Of a DNA stretch of 64,000 bases, positions 53,505-62,827 are shown in pieces; the stretch's first letter is position 1, and every line of letters starts with the position of its first letter. A program made the position numbers and the translations under genes. Location: NCBI RefSeq assembly GCF_002563695.1, contig NZ_PDJI01000004.1, positions 930,001-994,000 of the forward strand. Direction: 5' to 3'. Source of the DNA: Georgenia soli (GTDB taxonomy: Bacteria > Actinomycetota > Actinomycetes > Actinomycetales > Actinomycetaceae). Below the pieces are notes generated by a model that saw only the letters and a list, made by a program, of their open reading frames with translations, did not search any database and was not told where the DNA came from.

Positions 53505-56500
53505 GCTGGTCCCACACCCGGTCGCTGACCACCCCGGGGCCGCCGGCGAGCTGCACCGAGCCGGGCCGCGCGCGGCGCAGGTAGCCGTGGGTGGTGGGGT
53601 CCAGCGGGTCCGTGCGCGTCAGGACGATCGGCGCCCGCTCCCGCCCGGCCGCCGGGGCGGCGACGAGGGCGTCCGCGAAGGTCAGCCCGTTGGCGAGGTA
53701 GGCGTTCTCGGGCGAGCCGAACCACCGGTCGGCGACGAGCACGGCCGTCTCGTACCTGTCGTCCCCGGTGAACGCCGCACGCGGGCGCACGCCGGCCGCC
53801 GTGGCCGCCTTCTGAGCCGGGCCGCCGACCGTGTAGACGGCCGAGGGACGGGTCCGCGAGATCTGCTGCCGGGTGGCGGCGGGCATGCCCGTCCCCTGGG
53901 TGAGCAGGACGACACCGCCGGTGAACGTGGCGGGTGGCGCGGCGCTGAGGCCGTCGGGGAAGTCGAGCCCCGTCACCAGGAAGACCGGCTGGCCGTTCCT
54001 CCCGTCGACCGAGGCGACGCGGGTGGCCACCGCGGCCGCCGTCGCGTAGCGGTCCGCGCCGCCGAGTCGCGAGACGCCGAGGCCGCGCGAGCGCAGCGCA
54101 CTCTCGACCCCGGAGGAGACGGCGCCTGTTCCCCCCACGATCACGACCTTGCGTGCGCCGAGGCGCTTGATCTCGGCTTCCGTCTGGGACGGCAGCGCCG
54201 ACGGCGTCGTGTACAGGATCGGTGCGTCCAGCCGACTGGCGAGCGGGGCCGCGGCCAGGGTGTCCGCGAAGTCGTCGTAGCGCACGAGGACCACCGTCCC
54301 GGCGCTGCCGAACCTCGCCCGCGACATCTGCGCGGCTGTCTCGAACCGGTTCGCGCCGCCGATCCGTTCCGGCCGTGGAGCGGCCTTGAGACGGGCCCGC
54401 CAGAGGACCGGGGAGCCGTCGGCGGTGGGGGCGACGGCGACGAACCCGTTCTTGTCGTCCGGGTCGAGGGCGACCCACCGGACGGCGTCGTTCATCAGCC
54501 GCACGGTCCGCAGGCCCTGGAGCGTGACGTGGAACTCGTGCAGGCGCCCGTCCACCCGCCCGACGGTTCGGTCCCCGACCGTGGTGAGCTGGTCGACGAT
54601 GTTGCCGATGTCCGTGCGCCACAGGATCTTCCCCGTGCCGGCGTCGAGCAGCGCGACGGTGCCGAGGTTGGTGCTGGCGAGCACGTACGGCGTCACGCCG
54701 ATCCGCACCTGGGTGACCGAGGCGACCATGGGCGCGTTGTCGACGGACCGCTTCCAGCGCACCGCACCGTTCGGGTTCCACCGGGCCACGTACGCCGCCC
54801 CGGCCCCCGGGGCGGTCCCCTCGGCCTCACCGTACGTCTCGGTCCCGACGACGACGTCGCCGCCCCAGTCCTGCATCGCCGTGACGGTGTGGTCGCCGAA
54901 GGGGCGGACGTAGCTGGTCAGCCGGCCGGTGCCGGGGTCGACCATCGTGAGGTCGCCGCCGAAGCGTCCGTAGGCGGGCCTGGTCGAGACGAGCAGCTGG
55001 CCGGTCCGCCCGTACCAAATCATGGCGCGCGGCCGCATCTGCTCGCCGGGGATCTTCGCGACGAGCTCGTTGCCCGTCCCGTCCTTGGTGAGGCGGTGGA
55101 TCTCCGCGCCCGGGTAGGTCGCGGCGTACAGCTCGCCGCCGTGGGCCACGGTGGCCTTCGGCTCGCCCGAGACCGGTACGACCTTGTCCATGGCGCCGTC
55201 GGGGGAGTGCTGGTGGAAGCGCCAGTGGCCGCCGACCACGATGTCCGTGCCGAGAAGGTCCACGCCCTGCGGGGAGCCCTCCGGCCCGGTCGGCGCCCCG
55301 TGCTGGGTCAGCGCGGTGACCTCGACGGTGTCCCCCACCCGCCACAGGTCGGCGGTCCCGCTCATCCCGAGCACGCCGTCGGCGGTGGGAAAGAGCTGCC
55401 GGGTCTCCGACCCGGGCGCAGGGGTGGCGAGCTCGACCGGCGTCCCGTCCGGCTCCGCCGTCGTGCCCGCGCCCTGGCCCCCGAGGTCCGCCGGGCTCTG
55501 GGGCGTGCCGGGAGCACCGACGTGAATCCGGTGCAGCGCACCGGTGGGCCGGACGGTGTAGTACAGGTCGCCGTCGTCCACCGCCAGCGCGTCGACCGTG
55601 CGGGCAGCGGTGTCCGCCAGCAGGCGGAACCCGGTGCCGGCGTCGACGGTGAAGACCTGCCCGCCGGGCTCCGTTCCGCCGTAGACGCTGCTCCCGTCGG
55701 TCGTGAGCGCGTAGACCATCGACTCGCTCTCCAGGCCCGGCGTCTGGATCCGGGTGGTGCTGCCGCCCTGCCAGCGCCAGAGCGCGGCCGGGGTGCCGAG
55801 CCCGGCATAGACCGCGTCACCGACCACCGCCAACGAGCGGACGTACCGGGACTCCGGCCAGCGTGCGAGCGTCGTGACGGCGCCGGTGGCCGGGTCGTAG
55901 GAGAGCAGGCGGGCGCCGTCGGGGTTGTAGGTGCCCACGGCGACGGTGCCGTCGGCGCGCAGGGCCATCGCCATGACGGTCTCGTCCGCGCCGAGCCGGA
56001 CCACCCGGCCGAACGTCCCGTCCGCCGGGGAGTAGGTCACCAGCGCAGCCGGGGCGTAGGTGCCCACGAGCAGGTCACCGGTGAGGGCGTCGTCACCCAG
56101 GGCGAGGATGGCCCAGGAGCCGGCACCGATCGGCAGGTCGCGGACGGTGACGACGTCCCCGGTCTCGTCGTCCCAGCGATAGAGCGCGGCGGGAACCTTC
56201 GAGCGGGTGACGGCCCAGGCTCCGGCGTCGTCGAACGCGGCCCCGGTGATCGCCGCCGACTCCGCCGCCAGCCCGAGGTTCCAGGCCGTGCCGAGACCCC
56301 CGCTCAGCGACGACGACGGCGGCGGCTCGACCGGCAGACCGGGCACGGTCTCGGCGACGTCCCCCGGGTCGACGGGCCCGCCGGCCGGGTCGTCCTGCGG
56401 TGCCGGGGCGGCGGCTGCGAACTGTGCCGGGGCGCCCAGCACGAGGATCCCGCCGAGCAGCGCCGCCAGCACCGCCGTCAGTCCGTGACGGGAGAATACG

Positions 56501-56520
56501 ACGCGAGCGGGAGGAATCAC
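53485..56520 (-). CDS. Large secreted propeller protein with three diverged CWB2 repeats
   Basis: A 1011-aa protein. A signal peptide (about 1-40) is followed by a Pro/Asp linker and about 620 residues of repeated beta motifs (AITGAAFDDAGAWAVTRSKV, GTYAPAALVTYSPADGTFGR, VYAGLGTPAALWRWQGGSTT, LTTDGSSVYGGTEPGGQVFT), which predict one or two beta-propellers of the PQQ/Kelch-like kind. CWB2 repeats fill 719-1011; they begin RIGGANRFETA, RLGGADRYATA and AFTGDDRYETA and are more diverged than those at 13-22 kb. No catalytic residue is seen. GTG 56520 was chosen by the signal peptide; no ribosome site is obvious. It lies inside the glycan locus, after two GT4 genes. Confidence 0.84.
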   Translation of the reverse strand: MIPPARVVFSRHGLTAVLAALLGGILVLGAPAQFAAAAPAPQDDPAGGPVDPGDVAETVPGLPVEPPPSSSLSGGLGTAWNLGLAAESAAITGAAFDDAGAWAVTRSKVPAALYRWDDETGDVVTVRDLPIGAGSWAILALGDDALTGDLLVGTYAPAALVTYSPADGTFGRVVRLGADETVMAMALRADGTVAVGTYNPDGARLLSYDPATGAVTTLARWPESRYVRSLAVVGDAVYAGLGTPAALWRWQGGSTTRIQTPGLESESMVYALTTDGSSVYGGTEPGGQVFTVDAGTGFRLLADTAARTVDALAVDDGDLYYTVRPTGALHRIHVGAPGTPQSPADLGGQGAGTTAEPDGTPVELATPAPGSETRQLFPTADGVLGMSGTADLWRVGDTVEVTALTQHGAPTGPEGSPQGVDLLGTDIVVGGHWRFHQHSPDGAMDKVVPVSGEPKATVAHGGELYAATYPGAEIHRLTKDGTGNELVAKIPGEQMRPRAMIWYGRTGQLLVSTRPAYGRFGGDLTMVDPGTGRLTSYVRPFGDHTVTAMQDWGGDVVVGTETYGEAEGTAPGAGAAYVARWNPNGAVRWKRSVDNAPMVASVTQVRIGVTPYVLASTNLGTVALLDAGTGKILWRTDIGNIVDQLTTVGDRTVGRVDGRLHEFHVTLQGLRTVRLMNDAVRWVALDPDDKNGFVAVAPTADGSPVLWRARLKAAPRPERIGGANRFETAAQMSRARFGSAGTVVLVRYDDFADTLAAAPLASRLDAPILYTTPSALPSQTEAEIKRLGARKVVIVGGTGAVSSGVESALRSRGLGVSRLGGADRYATAAAVATRVASVDGRNGQPVFLVTGLDFPDGLSAAPPATFTGGVVLLTQGTGMPAATRQQISRTRPSAVYTVGGPAQKAATAAGVRPRAAFTGDDRYETAVLVADRWFGSPENAYLANGLTFADALVAAPAAGRERAPIVLTRTDPLDPTTHGYLRRARPGSVQLAGGPGVVSDRVWDQLRRTYY

Positions 56521-56611
56521 CCGGACATGGTCGCACCACGCTCCGGGGGTGCGGGCTCTTTCGGACGGGTGATGCCGAGCACGCCGCCGCGCCCGCGCGC
56601 AGAGCCGCCGG

Positions 56612-57748
56612 TCAGTCCTGGCGCCGTGCGGCGATCTCCTCGAGCGCCCGCGCCCAGCCCTGCACCTGCTCCTCGGCGGAGAGCTCGCTCGCGACGGCGT
56701 GGCTCGCCCTCTTCCACGCGGCCACCTCCTCGCGGTCGAGACGGTCGAGCGCGCGGACCAGGTCCTCCGTCGCGAAACCGTCGGTGACGGCACCGAGCCC
56801 GTGCTCCCGCACGAGGCCGGCCATCTCCGGCGACGGGCCGACGAGGATGCCCAGCCGCGCCTGGACGAAGTCGAAGAACTTGTTCGGCAGGGTCCACCGG
56901 TAGTTGAAGGTCAGCGGCGGGAGCACGAAGACGCCGACGTCGTAGGCGGCGAGCGTCGTCGCGAGCTCGTCGTGGGGCACGGGGTCCCGGACAGTGACGC
57001 GGGCGCTTCCCGCGGTCCGTTCCTTCAGCTCGTCGAGGTAGGCGGGGTCGTTGGGCATGAGGTAGAGGTCGAGCGTGACGTCCGCCGTCGTGCGCTCGAC
57101 CGCCTCGGTCATCACCTCGAGCTGGCGGTTGCGGCGGGCAAGGCCGCTGTGGACCAGCCGCACGGGGTCGGCCACGGCACCCGGCTCCGCGTCCCGGAAC
57201 GGGGCGGCGTTGACCACCACACGCGCCTCGACCCCGAACTCGCGGCGGTACTCCGCCGCCAGGCCAGCGCCCACCGTGCTCACCGACGCCGCCCGGGTGA
57301 CGAAGGTCCGGACGAGCCACCGGTAGTACGGGGCGACGAACCACCGCCAGCGCCGGGACTCCTCGTTCTGGCGCGGCGCGTACTCGTGGAGGTCCGCGTG
57401 CACCCCCAGGCGCGGGCGGAGCGAGAGCGCGAGCGGCACGGTGTCGGCGTCGTCGGCGAGGACGATGTCGAAGTGGTCCCGCGGCAGCCGCTCGCCCAGG
57501 TGGGCGACGACCGCGTTGCTCCGGTACACCGCGGCGTAGCGGCGCTGGAGCAGCAACAGGCGGTCCTTGTGCCAGTGGACCAGCTCGTCGGGGATCCGCA
57601 CGTGGGCGGCGACGCCCTCCGGGGCCTCCCCGTACCCGCACGTCGTCAGCTCGTAGTCGTCACGCAACAGGCGCACCTGCCGGAGCACCCGGGCGTCGGA
57701 CCGGATGTCGGAGAAGGACAGGATCAGCAGGCGAGGCCGGGCGCTCAC
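56612..57748 (-). CDS. GT4-like glycosyltransferase, paralogue A
   Basis: A 378-aa GT-B enzyme: RLLILSFSDIRSDARVLRQV, LRPRLGVHADLHEYAPRQNE, ASVSTVGAGLAAEYRREFGV, VRLVHSGLARRNRQLEVMTE, GVFVLPPLTFNYRWTLPNKF and a donor-site end FDFVQARLGILVGPSPEMAG. It is highly similar in every motif to the next gene upstream (57745-58884). GTG 57748 overlaps that gene's stop by four bases. The two form a tandem duplicate and may extend the same chain with different linkage. Confidence 0.87.
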   Translation of the reverse strand: MSARPRLLILSFSDIRSDARVLRQVRLLRDDYELTTCGYGEAPEGVAAHVRIPDELVHWHKDRLLLLQRRYAAVYRSNAVVAHLGERLPRDHFDIVLADDADTVPLALSLRPRLGVHADLHEYAPRQNEESRRWRWFVAPYYRWLVRTFVTRAASVSTVGAGLAAEYRREFGVEARVVVNAAPFRDAEPGAVADPVRLVHSGLARRNRQLEVMTEAVERTTADVTLDLYLMPNDPAYLDELKERTAGSARVTVRDPVPHDELATTLAAYDVGVFVLPPLTFNYRWTLPNKFFDFVQARLGILVGPSPEMAGLVREHGLGAVTDGFATEDLVRALDRLDREEVAAWKRASHAVASELSAEEQVQGWARALEEIAARRQD

Positions 57749-58884
57749 GCGACCGGCTCCAGGATGCGGGCGACGGCGCGGCCCCACTTCTCCACCTCGG
57801 CCTCGGCGGACAGCTCGTGGGCGCGCGTGTGCGAGGCCCGTTTCAGGTCCGCGACGTGCGCAGGGGTGAGGGCCTCCAGCGCCGCAACCAGGTCCTCGGC
57901 GGTGAAGCCGGCGGTGACGACCCCGTTCCGGGCGGTCTCCACGAGGTCCACCATCTCCGGCGAGGGCCCGACGACGATCCCGAGCCGGGCCTGGGCGAAG
58001 TCGTAGACCTTGTTGGGCAGGGCGTGGGCGTAGCTGAAGGACACGGGCGGGAGGACGAAGACCCCGAGGTCGTAGTCGTTGAGCGTGCGGATGAGCCGGC
58101 TGTAGGGCACCGGGTCGTGGACCACGACGTTGGGCAGCTCGGCCGCGCGGGAGCGCAGCTCGGCGAGATAGTCGGGGTGGTTCGGCGTGAGGTACAGGTC
58201 GAGGGCGTACCTCCCGGCGAGAGGCGCCATCGCCTCGACCATGAGGTGGATGTTCCGGCTGCGCAGGCACGCGCCCGAGTGCACCAGCCGCACCGGGTCG
58301 GCCACCGGGGTGGGCTCGAGATCGGCGTACGGGGCGGCGTTCGTCACCACCTGCACGGGCACGCCGAACTGGTGCTCGTACTCGCGGGCGAGGCCCCCGC
58401 TGACCGTGCTGACCGACGCGGCGCGCGGCAGGTACCGGCGGCAGAGCCACGCCATGTACGGGCCGATACGGCGCCGCCACTTCTCGTTCTCCTCGTGCAG
58501 GCGGGGGAAGTACTCGTGGAGGTCGGAATGGACACCGAGGCGCGGGCGCAGCGCCAGCGCCAGCGGCAGCGCGTCGAGGTCGTTGGCGAGCACGACGTCT
58601 GCCTCGACACCCCGGAGCAGCTCCCGTGCGGCGCTCACCGCAGCCTGACGCCAGTACACCGCCCGGTAGGCGCGAGCCGTGATCAGCCGGCCGTCGAGCT
58701 TGTTCGGCACCCCGTCCGGCAGCTGCAGGTGGCGCACCACCCCCTCGGGCGCCGGCCCGTAGCCGCAGGTGACGACGTCGTAGTGCTCGACGAAGTACCT
58801 GACCTGCTTGAGAACCCGGGCGTCCGCGGCGATCGGGGAGAACGAGAGGACGAGCATCCGGGGCCGGGGCATGGTCGCCATCAT
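57745..58884 (-). CDS. GT4-like glycosyltransferase, paralogue B
   Basis: A 379-aa GT-B enzyme with the same layout as paralogue A: MLVLSFSPIAADARVLKQVR, LRPRLGVHSDLHEYFPRLHE, ASVSTVSGGLAREYEHQFGV, VRLVHSGACLRSRNIHLMVE, GVFVLPPVSFSYAHALPNKV and YDFAQARLGIVVGPSPEMVD. Three in-frame ATGs (58884, 58881, 58872) are possible starts; MPRPRMLVLSF begins at the last. It is divergent from the gene at 58926 with a 41-base gap. Confidence 0.87.
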   Translation of the reverse strand: MMATMPRPRMLVLSFSPIAADARVLKQVRYFVEHYDVVTCGYGPAPEGVVRHLQLPDGVPNKLDGRLITARAYRAVYWRQAAVSAARELLRGVEADVVLANDLDALPLALALRPRLGVHSDLHEYFPRLHEENEKWRRRIGPYMAWLCRRYLPRAASVSTVSGGLAREYEHQFGVPVQVVTNAAPYADLEPTPVADPVRLVHSGACLRSRNIHLMVEAMAPLAGRYALDLYLTPNHPDYLAELRSRAAELPNVVVHDPVPYSRLIRTLNDYDLGVFVLPPVSFSYAHALPNKVYDFAQARLGIVVGPSPEMVDLVETARNGVVTAGFTAEDLVAALEALTPAHVADLKRASHTRAHELSAEAEVEKWGRAVARILEPVA

Positions 58885-58913
58885 GCCATCGGCGCCCGTC
58901 CGGACTGCGCAGG

Positions 58914-58919
58914 TACCCT
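58914..58919 (+). promoter_or_regulatory. Putative -10 box of leaderless glycosyltransferase gene
   Basis: TACCCT ends 6 bases before ATG 58926; no ribosome site is present in the 41-base divergent gap. Confidence 0.5.
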
Positions 58920-58925
58920 CGGCCC

Positions 58926-59915
58926 ATGACCGACCCCGGGCCCAGGGTGCTGCACGTCAACGACTGCGCCCGCGTGGCGCACAACCTCGTGACGGCCGCC
59001 CGTTCCCGGGGGTACCGGTGGCGGCACCTGCCCCCTGCCGCGGTCCGCCCGTCCGGCCCGACCCCGTCCGGGATCGGCCGCGTGCGGTGGCTGCCGTACG
59101 TCCTGCGCCGCCGGGCCGAGCTGACACGCGCCCAGGTGGCGCACGTGCACTACGCCACGTCGGTGCCCCTGGTCACGGCCGGGTCGATGCCCCGCCGGCC
59201 GTACTTCCTGCACCTGCACGGCACGGACATCCGCGAGCAGTGGTCCGCGCCGGCGACCCGCGACCTCGTGCGACGGGCCGTCGACGGCGCCATGGGCGTC
59301 TATTACACGAACCTCGACACCGCGGAGAACGCCACGGCCGCACGCGCGGACGCCGAGTTCATGCCCGCCTTCGTCGACGTCGCGAACCTGCCGGCGTGGC
59401 GGCCGGGCACGAGGGCCGCGCCCACGGTGGTCTTCGCCTCCCGGTGGGGCCCGGAGAAGGGAGCCGAGCGCATGATCGACGTCGCGGGTGCGCTGCGCGC
59501 GGCCGTCCCCGCCGTCCGGCTCGTCGGGCTCGACTGGGGACCGCTGGCGGCGCAGGCGCGCGCGGCCGGCGTCGAGCTGGTGGGCCCCCTCCCCCACGAC
59601 GGCTACCTCGAGCTGCTCGCGGGTGCCGACCTCGTGGTGGGCCAGGCGACGGGTCTGCTCGGGGTCAGCGAGCTGGAGGCGCTGGCGATCGGGGCGCCGT
59701 TGGCCATGCCGGGGACCCCGTGGCGCTATCCCGACGGTGCCGCACCACCGGTCGTCGCGGGCAGCCCCGCCGAGGTGGCCGAGCAGGCCCGCGGGGTCCT
59801 CGCCGATCCGGTGGCCGCCGCCGTGAGGCTGGGCGGCCGGGACTGGGCCCGGGCGAACTTCGTCGCGGAACGCTACGTCGACGAGCTCCAACGACGCTAC
59901 GCCGCGGCCGTCTGA
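58926..59915 (+). CDS. GT4-like glycosyltransferase
   Basis: A 329-aa protein, short for a GT-B enzyme: VLHVNDCARVAHNLVTAARS, VAHVHYATSVPLVTAGSM, HLHGTDIREQWSAPATR, TVVFASRWGPEKGAERMIDV, VELVGPLPHDGYLELLAGAD and the donor-site segment GVSELEALAIGAPLAMPGTP. It lacks the long acceptor-domain loops of its neighbours. Donor is unknown. It is transcribed opposite to the adjacent operons and is a single-gene unit. It is followed by a weak 6-bp hairpin (59919-59933). Confidence 0.83.
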   Translation: MTDPGPRVLHVNDCARVAHNLVTAARSRGYRWRHLPPAAVRPSGPTPSGIGRVRWLPYVLRRRAELTRAQVAHVHYATSVPLVTAGSMPRRPYFLHLHGTDIREQWSAPATRDLVRRAVDGAMGVYYTNLDTAENATAARADAEFMPAFVDVANLPAWRPGTRAAPTVVFASRWGPEKGAERMIDVAGALRAAVPAVRLVGLDWGPLAAQARAAGVELVGPLPHDGYLELLAGADLVVGQATGLLGVSELEALAIGAPLAMPGTPWRYPDGAAPPVVAGSPAEVAEQARGVLADPVAAAVRLGGRDWARANFVAERYVDELQRRYAAAV

Positions 59916-59981
59916 CCGCGGCGAGGCGCCGCAGCGACCGGGTTGGGGTGCCGCCGGGTCACGACGGGGCCGGGCCCGGCG

Positions 59982-61052
59982 TCAGTGACGCAGGCGCAGA
60001 CCGACGTAGTGGCGCAGCACCGACTCGCGCTCCAGGTTGGCGACGAGCTCACGGGTCAGTGCCTGGTCCCACCGGCCGGCCACCGCGCGGCGGGCCGAGG
60101 CGGCCGCCAGTGCCTCCTCCGTCGTCGGCGCGAGCATGACGTCGATCAGGTCCCGGTCGGCCCGGGCCTGGGGCCGCGCCACCAGCGGTGCGGCGCCCAC
60201 CCAGCCGCGGGTGAGCTCCCCCAGCCACGCGGCCTCGCCGGCGTGCCACAACTCCGCGCGGGGGCGGCGCCGGACGGCCCCGAGGAGGTGGATGCGCACT
60301 GCCTTGACGGCGACCGCCCGCCGCCAGGCGGGGTCCAGCTTCGTGAACCAGTCCTGCGCGAGCAGGTGCTCCCACGCCTCCAGCTCCTGGGTCACAGGCC
60401 GCACCGCCGTCGTGACCCGGCTGACGGCGTCGGCACCCACGACGTACCGGGGTGCGCGGGCCGCGAGATCGACCCGCACAGGCAGGGACCAGAGCCGCAC
60501 GGTGAACGCGACGTCGCCCCCCGAGCGCATGCCGGGCGTGAGACGGAGGCCGTGCCGCTCGAGCACCTCGCGGCGCATCAGCCCCAGCGGTGCGGTGCGG
60601 TACGCCAGGCGGTCCTTGACGCGGTCGAGGCGCCGGTGCCGGCCCGGGCGCACCCGCGGGGTAGGGATCCGCTCTCCGCTCTGGTGACGCATGGGTGCCA
60701 GCATGACGTCGGCGCGGGCGGCGTCCGCGGCGTCGGCCCAGGCTCGCAGGGCGCCAGGCTCGACGTAGTCGTCGGAACCCATGATGGCCACGTACCGGGC
60801 GGTCGCCGCGTCGAGACCGGCGTTGAAGGGCCCCGACGGGCTGCCGAGGCCGTCGCGCACCTCGAGCATCCGGACCCGGCCGCGGACGTCGTCGGGCAGG
60901 CTCGCCGCGACGTCGGCCGCAGGGATCCCGTGGCAGGCGATCGTGACCCGTACGGCGTCGGTGTCACCGGCGAGGGCGGAGGCGGCCGCGCGTGCCACCG
61001 GCCGGCTGGGGTCGTGGACGGCGATGACGAGATCGACGTCGGGCGCGGTCAC
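59982..61052 (-). CDS. GT2 glycosyltransferase (paralogue of 50194-51264)
   Basis: A 356-aa GT-A enzyme: VDLVIAVHDPSRPVARAAAS, GPFNAGLDAATARYVAIMGS, metal-site GSDDYVEPGAL, DRLAYRTAPLGLMRREVLER and a helical C-terminus including WFTKLDPAWRRAVAVKAVRI. It matches the protein at 50194 in length and motif order. GTG 61052 overlaps the stop of the ABC transporter gene by four bases. It is the last gene of the operon GT4-ABC-GT2. Confidence 0.85.
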   Translation of the reverse strand: MTAPDVDLVIAVHDPSRPVARAAASALAGDTDAVRVTIACHGIPAADVAASLPDDVRGRVRMLEVRDGLGSPSGPFNAGLDAATARYVAIMGSDDYVEPGALRAWADAADAARADVMLAPMRHQSGERIPTPRVRPGRHRRLDRVKDRLAYRTAPLGLMRREVLERHGLRLTPGMRSGGDVAFTVRLWSLPVRVDLAARAPRYVVGADAVSRVTTAVRPVTQELEAWEHLLAQDWFTKLDPAWRRAVAVKAVRIHLLGAVRRRPRAELWHAGEAAWLGELTRGWVGAAPLVARPQARADRDLIDVMLAPTTEEALAAASARRAVAGRWDQALTRELVANLERESVLRHYVGLRLRH

Positions 61053-62827
61053 GACAGGCCCGCCAGCCGGGCCTGGAGGGCGAACTCGGGCTCCGCGGCC
61101 ACGAGCTCGTCGAAGGTGCCCCGGTTGACGATGGTGGCGTCGCGCATGAAGCAGACCTGGTCGCTGTGCCGGATGGTCGAGAGCCGGTGGGCCACCGAGA
61201 TGACGGTGACGTCGCCGTGCAGGCCGCGGATCGCCGTCGTGACGGCCTCCTCCGTGGCGGTGTCGAGCGCGCTCGTGGCCTCGTCCATGACGAGCACCAG
61301 CGGGTCGACGTACAGCGCGCGTGCGATGCCGAGCCGCTGCCGCTGCCCGCCGGAGAGCGCGATGCCGCGCTCGCCGATCCTCGCGTGGATGCCGCCCGCG
61401 CGACCGGCGACGACGTCGAGGAGCTGCGCCCGCTCGAGGGCCGTGCGCACCCGCTCCTCGTCGATCTCCTCGCCCCAGGTCAGCGCGACGTTCTGGGCGA
61501 TGGAGGCGTCGAAGAGGGAGACGTCCTGCGGCACGTACCCCACCCTCGAGCGCCAGGCGCCGAGGACGGACTCGAGCGGGACCCCGTCCAGCTCGATGCT
61601 GCCGCCTGAGGGCACGAGGAGCCCGAGGAGGATGTCGACGAGGGTGGACTTCCCCGCGCCGGAGGAGCCGACGAAGGCGAGCGAGCTGCCCAGCGGCACG
61701 TCGAGGTCGATGCCGCGCAGGGCGGGCTCCGCAGAGCTGGGGTAGGTGAAGCTCACGTCCCGCAGCGTCAGCATGCGGGGGTGGCCCACGATCGGGTCCT
61801 TGCCGACGTGCTCCGCCGAGGCGGTGTAGCGCTCGGCCGCGGCGATGTCCCGGATGACGGCCTCGACGTGCGGGATGTTCGAGGACGTCTGGGTCATGAT
61901 GTTCTGGAACGTCGTGACCGACGGGATCATGCGGAAGCCGGCGATGCCGAACAGGGCGACCGCACCGAGGGCCTCCTCCATCCCGCCGCCGACGTAGGCG
62001 ACCCCGCCCACGAGGACGAACCCGCCGATGAGGGCGGCCTCGACGACGTACTTGGGCACGGCGTTGAGGAACCTGATGTTGCTGCGCGCCCGGGTCGACC
62101 GTTCCCGGGCGTCGTGGACGACGCCGGCGACCTCGCCGAGCTTGTTGCGCAGCGTGATCTCCTTCAGCGCCGAGACCATCTCGGTCATCAGCGTCGCGAC
62201 GCGGAACGAGTAGCGCAGGTTCACCTTGCCGGCGGTGACCGCCTGCCGGGAGATCCCGAAGTAGAGCACCGCCGCCACGAGACCGAGGTAGGCGAGGGTC
62301 ACGCCCGCCGTCACCGGCTGGGCGACGACCAGCACCACGAGCACGGCGACGAACGTGGCGGCCTGGGCGGGCAGCTGGGCGGCCGGCAGCAGCACGCCGG
62401 AGATCGTGTTGGCGATGCCGACGTCGGCCAGCCGGACCAGCTCGGCGGAGTTGCGCCGCAGCCGCTCCGTCCAGGGTGCGCCGATGTAGGCCTCGAAGAG
62501 GCGGTCGCCGATGACGAGCTCGTACGCGGCGAACCGGCGGGTGGCCGCCCACTGCAGCGCGAGCGCGAACACGCCCTTGAGGACGATGAGGCCGCACACG
62601 AGCAGCAGCACGGCGACGTACGCGTCGTCGGCGACCGTGCCCACGAGCGGCAGCGTGAGCGGCCGCTGCTGGATCATCGGCGCGAGGGTGAGGGCGATCA
62701 GGCCCAGCGCGGCGATGTCCAGGAGCGCGAGCGCGGAGCTCGCCACCGTGTACACGGTGAGGAACCGCTGGGCGCCCGGGGGCAGCAGCGGCATGAGCTG
62801 GCGCAGGGTGGCCCACAGCTGTTTCAC
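61049..62827 (-). CDS. ABC half-transporter (TMD-NBD), PglK/MsbA-like lipid-linked glycan flippase
   Basis: A 592-aa protein. The N-terminal membrane domain (about 20-330) has six TM helices (VYTVASSALALLDIAALGLI, AYVAVLLLVCGLIVLKGVFA and others). The C-terminal ATPase has Walker A GSSGAGKSTLVDILLG, Q-loop GYVPQDVSLFDASI, signature LSGGQRQRLGIARAL, Walker B LVLVMDEATSALD and H-loop VISVAHRLSTIRHSD. In a glycan locus, flanked by a GT4 and a GT2 gene with four-base overlaps on both sides, a flippase for lipid-linked oligosaccharide (as PglK) is the likely role. A lipid or peptide exporter remains possible. Confidence 0.88.
   Translation of the reverse strand: MKQLWATLRQLMPLLPPGAQRFLTVYTVASSALALLDIAALGLIALTLAPMIQQRPLTLPLVGTVADDAYVAVLLLVCGLIVLKGVFALALQWAATRRFAAYELVIGDRLFEAYIGAPWTERLRRNSAELVRLADVGIANTISGVLLPAAQLPAQAATFVAVLVVLVVAQPVTAGVTLAYLGLVAAVLYFGISRQAVTAGKVNLRYSFRVATLMTEMVSALKEITLRNKLGEVAGVVHDARERSTRARSNIRFLNAVPKYVVEAALIGGFVLVGGVAYVGGGMEEALGAVALFGIAGFRMIPSVTTFQNIMTQTSSNIPHVEAVIRDIAAAERYTASAEHVGKDPIVGHPRMLTLRDVSFTYPSSAEPALRGIDLDVPLGSSLAFVGSSGAGKSTLVDILLGLLVPSGGSIELDGVPLESVLGAWRSRVGYVPQDVSLFDASIAQNVALTWGEEIDEERVRTALERAQLLDVVAGRAGGIHARIGERGIALSGGQRQRLGIARALYVDPLVLVMDEATSALDTATEEAVTTAIRGLHGDVTVISVAHRLSTIRHSDQVCFMRDATIVNRGTFDELVAAEPEFALQARLAGLS

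Noticed and set aside
53587..56787. 1066-codon open frame on the plus strand
   Set aside because: Antisense to the propeller-CWB2 gene, low-complexity and without motifs.
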